A stretch of 64,000 nt of DNA. Source: Motilibacter peucedani. Its GTDB lineage: Bacteria > Actinomycetota > Actinomycetes > Motilibacterales > Motilibacteraceae. Both the position numbers and the translations under genes were made by a program. The notes beneath the pieces are model-generated. The model ran no database searches and had not been told where the DNA came from. It saw only the letters and a list, made by a program, of their open reading frames with translations. This document shows positions 61,402 to 64,000 of this stretch, one piece after another. Positions within the stretch are counted from its first letter, which is position 1. Every line of letters starts with the position of its first letter. The stretch is from the NCBI RefSeq assembly GCF_003634695.1, contig NZ_RBWV01000009.1, forward strand, positions 62,001 to 126,000, read 5' to 3'.

Positions 61402-63171
61402 CTAGGGCAGCAGGGTGATGCGGTCGAGCGCGGGCACCGCGAACGGCGACGACGGTGACGAGTGCGCCGTCAGGTAGGCCGCGAAGGCGTCGATGTCGAT
61501 GCCGCCGTAGAGCGGGTCGGCGCCGTCGGCGAAGGTGGTGAAGCCGTCACCGCCCTCGAGCAGGAAGTTGTTGCCCGCCACCCGGTAGGAGCCCCCCAGG
61601 TCCAGCGGGGTCCCGTTGACCCGGATGTCGCTGACCTTGGAGCCGAGTGGCGCCGAGGTGCTCCAGGAGTAGGTCAGGCCCGAGACGCCGAGGACGCGCA
61701 CCTGCCCGGGCTGGGGGTTGTCGAACTGCTGCTCGAGCACCGCCTTGACCTGGACGCCGGTCAGCGTCTTCGAGACGACGTAGTTCGAGAACGGCTGCAC
61801 CGAGAACGCCTCGCCGTAGGTCACCTTGCCGTCGTCGTCGATGAGGTCGGAGCGGATGCCGCCGGGGTTGGTGAACCCGATGTCGACCGGGCCGCGGCCC
61901 GCGACGCTCGGGTCGGCCTTCGCCGCGTCGGCGATGACGTCGCCGAGCTGGGACTCGCCGCTCGCGCTGGTGGAGCGGGTGAGGTCCTGGTCGACGTAGC
62001 CGAGCACCCGGCTGGCGATGGGGCCGAGGTAGCCGCGGTAGCGGTCGAGGATCGTGGTGATCGCGGGGTCGGGTGCGACGTCGCGGCTGTTGAGCAGGTT
62101 GACCGCCGAGGTGGCGCTGCGGTCGACGTCACCGGTGCGCCGGTCGAGCACCAGGTCGACGTCGGTGATGAACCGGCCGTAGTTGCCGGCCTGGACCACG
62201 AGCCGCTTGTTGCCCGCCGGGTCGTCGAGCTTGCAGTTGTAGGCCTGGTGGGTGTGGCCGGTCACCAGCACGTCGACCGCGGGCGTGACGTTGGCGTTGA
62301 TCGTCGTGATGGGGGCCGACAGGCCCTCGCACGCGTTGTAGGAGCCGGTCGTCTCGCCGCCCTCGTGGAGGACCGCCACGATCGACTGGACGCCCTGGGC
62401 CTGCAGCCGGGCGGCGTACTTGTTGATCACGGTCGCCTCGTCGCGGAAGGTGAGGCCCTTGACGCCCGAGGCGGTCACGATCGAGGGGGTCGTCTTGGTG
62501 ACCACGCCGATGAAGCCGACCTTGGCGCCGCCGTGGAACTTCTCGACGTGCGTGGCCGCGAGGATGGGCTCGCCGGTCGCGGTGAGCTCGACGTTGGCGG
62601 CGAGGTAGTCGAAGTCGGCGCCGCGGAACCGCTTGCCGCCGTTGTCCTTGTCGGCGCAGCTGTTCTGGTTGTTGGCACCCTCGACGCCGTCGCGGATGCA
62701 GCCGCCCTTCTGGATGCGGAAGAGCTCCTTGTAGCCCTCGTCGAACTCGTGGTTGCCCACCGCCGAGAGCTGCACGCCCATCGCGTTCAGCGCCTGGATC
62801 GTCGGCTCGTCGTGGAACGCGGCCGAGAGCAGCGGCGAGGCACCGATGTTGTCGCCGGCGGTGAGGGTGAAGCTGTCGCGCTGGCCGGCGCGCAGCTGCT
62901 TCAGGTGCGTCGAGAGGTACTCGGCACCGCCCACGACCGTCACGGCGGGCGTGCCGTCCGGGTTGGTGCCCGTGGTCACGCGGCTGCTCGACCCGGTCAG
63001 CGGGTCGAGGTTGCCGTGGAGGTCGTTGAAGGAGAGCAGCTGGATGTGCTGCAGGGGCGCTGACCTGATCGACTGCGCCGACGCGGTGGTCGGCAGGCTC
63101 GCGGTCGCGAGCGCGGCGCCGGCGGTCGCGGCCAGTGCGACGATCCGCGCGGTTCGGGAGGTTCGGCTCAT
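61402..63171 (-). CDS. Secreted bifunctional 5'-nucleotidase/2',3'-cyclic phosphodiesterase family protein
   Basis: A 589-residue exported protein. The signal peptide ends near ASA-QSI (about residue 32). The N-terminal metallophosphatase domain has LLSFNDLHGNL, TAGDNIGASPL, VGNHEFDEG and VLVTGHTHQAYNC, the dinuclear metal ligands; the C-terminal 5'-nucleotidase domain has GFTNPGGIRSDL, QPFSNYVV and EGGDGFTTF. It probably releases phosphate and nucleosides from extracellular nucleotides. The ATG at 63171 was chosen as it gives a normal signal peptide. It is divergent from mshD. Confidence 0.92.
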   Translation of the reverse strand: MSRTSRTARIVALAATAGAALATASLPTTASAQSIRSAPLQHIQLLSFNDLHGNLDPLTGSSSRVTTGTNPDGTPAVTVVGGAEYLSTHLKQLRAGQRDSFTLTAGDNIGASPLLSAAFHDEPTIQALNAMGVQLSAVGNHEFDEGYKELFRIQKGGCIRDGVEGANNQNSCADKDNGGKRFRGADFDYLAANVELTATGEPILAATHVEKFHGGAKVGFIGVVTKTTPSIVTASGVKGLTFRDEATVINKYAARLQAQGVQSIVAVLHEGGETTGSYNACEGLSAPITTINANVTPAVDVLVTGHTHQAYNCKLDDPAGNKRLVVQAGNYGRFITDVDLVLDRRTGDVDRSATSAVNLLNSRDVAPDPAITTILDRYRGYLGPIASRVLGYVDQDLTRSTSASGESQLGDVIADAAKADPSVAGRGPVDIGFTNPGGIRSDLIDDDGKVTYGEAFSVQPFSNYVVSKTLTGVQVKAVLEQQFDNPQPGQVRVLGVSGLTYSWSTSAPLGSKVSDIRVNGTPLDLGGSYRVAGNNFLLEGGDGFTTFADGADPLYGGIDIDAFAAYLTAHSSPSSPFAVPALDRITLLP

Positions 63172-63280
63172 GTCCGTGCACGTTAGGCATCCGGCGCGCG
63201 GCGCGCCAGACCCCGCGGCCCAACTCGCGGGGAAGTCCGGGCGTCCGGAGCCTCGCGACGCTGTCGGTAGGGTGTCCGCG

Positions 63281-64000
63281 GTGGACAGGCCGTACTCCCC
63301 CGCGCACCTCGAGACCGTCGAGCGCCTGAGCGAGCCCGAGGTCGACGCGGTCACCTGGACCCTCGAGGCCGCCACCGAGGCCGACGGCGTGCGCCCGCTG
63401 TCCGAGCACGTCGAGCTGCACCTGCGCGACGGCGGCGAGCGCCCGGCGCGCCACGTCCTCGCCTGGCACGGCGACACCCTCGCCGGCTACGCCCACCTGG
63501 ACACCACCGACGCGGTCGCCGGTCCGAGCGCCGAGCTCGTCGTCCACCCCGCCGCCCGGCGCGCGGGCGTCGGGACGGCACTGCTGCGTACGCTGCTCGG
63601 CGAGGCCGCGCCGGCCTCCCTGCGCGTGTGGGCGCACGGCTCGCTGCCCGGCGCCGACGCTCTCGCCACCTCGGTCGGCATGGCCCGCGTGCGCGAGCTG
63701 CTGCAGATGCGCCGCGCGCTCCCCTACGGCGGCGCCGTGCCGCCGCTGCCGGTCGACGTCGACGTGCGCGCCTTCGACCCGGACCGCGACGCCGAGGAGT
63801 GGGTGCGCGTCAACGCCGAGGCGTTCGCCGACCACCCCGAGCAGGGACGCCTCACCCTGCTCGACCTGGGGATCCGGATGCGGGAGCCGTGGTTCGACCC
63901 GGCCGGGTTCCTGGTCGCCGAGCGCGACGGCGCCATGGTCGGCTTCGCGTGGACCAAGGTGCACGGCGGGGCCGAGCAGCCCCGCCTGACCCTCGTCGGG
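63281..64000 (+). CDS. mshD: Mycothiol synthase MshD (cut by window edge)
   Basis: The first 240 codons of a tandem GNAT-fold acetyltransferase. The first GNAT domain has the acetyl-CoA loop VVHPAARRAGVGTALL; the second begins around VDVRAFDPDRDAEEWVRVNAEAFADHPEQG, with the NAEAFADHPEQG motif seen in mycothiol synthases, and continues to FLVAERDGAMVGFAWTKVH at the edge. MshD acetylates Cys-GlcN-Ins in the last step of mycothiol synthesis. A GTG start is taken at 63281; GTG 63272 is in frame. The earlier pathway gene mshA is also in this window, 29 kb away. Confidence 0.9.
   Translation, partial: MDRPYSPAHLETVERLSEPEVDAVTWTLEAATEADGVRPLSEHVELHLRDGGERPARHVLAWHGDTLAGYAHLDTTDAVAGPSAELVVHPAARRAGVGTALLRTLLGEAAPASLRVWAHGSLPGADALATSVGMARVRELLQMRRALPYGGAVPPLPVDVDVRAFDPDRDAEEWVRVNAEAFADHPEQGRLTLLDLGIRMREPWFDPAGFLVAERDGAMVGFAWTKVHGGAEQPRLTLVG

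Overview
The window is chromosomal DNA of a very GC-rich actinobacterium. Mycothiol genes (mshA at 32.8-34.1 kb, mshD at the right edge), CarD, GlnR, SenX3-RegX3, RsiG, IspD/IspF and many actinobacterial DUF families all fit this. GTG starts are frequent, and adjacent genes often overlap by four bases (GTGA). The genus cannot be fixed from the sequence. No tRNA, rRNA, CRISPR array, insertion sequence or phage gene was seen.

Layout. 0-9 kb: an NmrA-like/LtrA pair, a very large secreted GH65 enzyme, and a cytoplasmic GH3 glycosidase divergent from a TetR repressor, with a perfect palindromic operator between them. 9-16 kb: DUF3817/SURF1, an orphan type VII secretion-like pair (EccC-like ATPase plus WXG100 protein), and an MsiK-type shared sugar-ABC ATPase. 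16-31.5 kb: a DUF4032 protein, a PAS-GGDEF diguanylate cyclase, rlmB-cysS-MBL-ispF-ispD-carD, a lipoprotein, a secreted S53 peptidase, and regX3-senX3 divergent from phoU with a PHO-box-like array. 31.5-45.3 kb: gpmA, mshA, a methyltransferase, macro-domain protein, DUF2516, rsiG, dtd, an exopolysaccharide initiating transferase, YgfZ, a Fur-family regulator, nitrobindin, a 33-residue membrane protein, DsrE, a sulfurtransferase/SseC pair behind a Cys-containing leader peptide, LmeA-like, MoaD, an alpha/beta hydrolase and glnR. 45.3-50 kb: a secreted beta-helix protein behind a LacI-type operator, a PHP phosphatase and a Tat-exported purple acid phosphatase. 50-61.4 kb: a (arabino)xylan utilisation locus. 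61.4-64 kb: a secreted 5'-nucleotidase and mshD (cut by the window edge).

The xylan locus reads as one pathway: LacI repressor, secreted GH10 xylanase, solute-binding lipoprotein and two permeases, then cytoplasmic GH10, GH51 arabinofuranosidase and GH3 beta-xylosidase/glucosidase. It has no ATPase of its own; the MsiK-like ATPase 40 kb upstream is the natural candidate. Two regulatory palindrome types sit on its promoters.

The most interesting observations are: two complete c-di-GMP-binding signatures in RsiG together with a diguanylate cyclase carrying an I-site; a SenX3 kinase with no visible membrane segment; a GH65 protein with a CBM35-like module inserted in its N-terminal domain and repeated at its C-terminus; an EccC-like ATPase lacking an FHA region; long hairpins at convergent gene ends, two of which share a 14-base identity and look like copies of one dispersed element; and a hidden leader peptide upstream of the sulfurtransferase gene.
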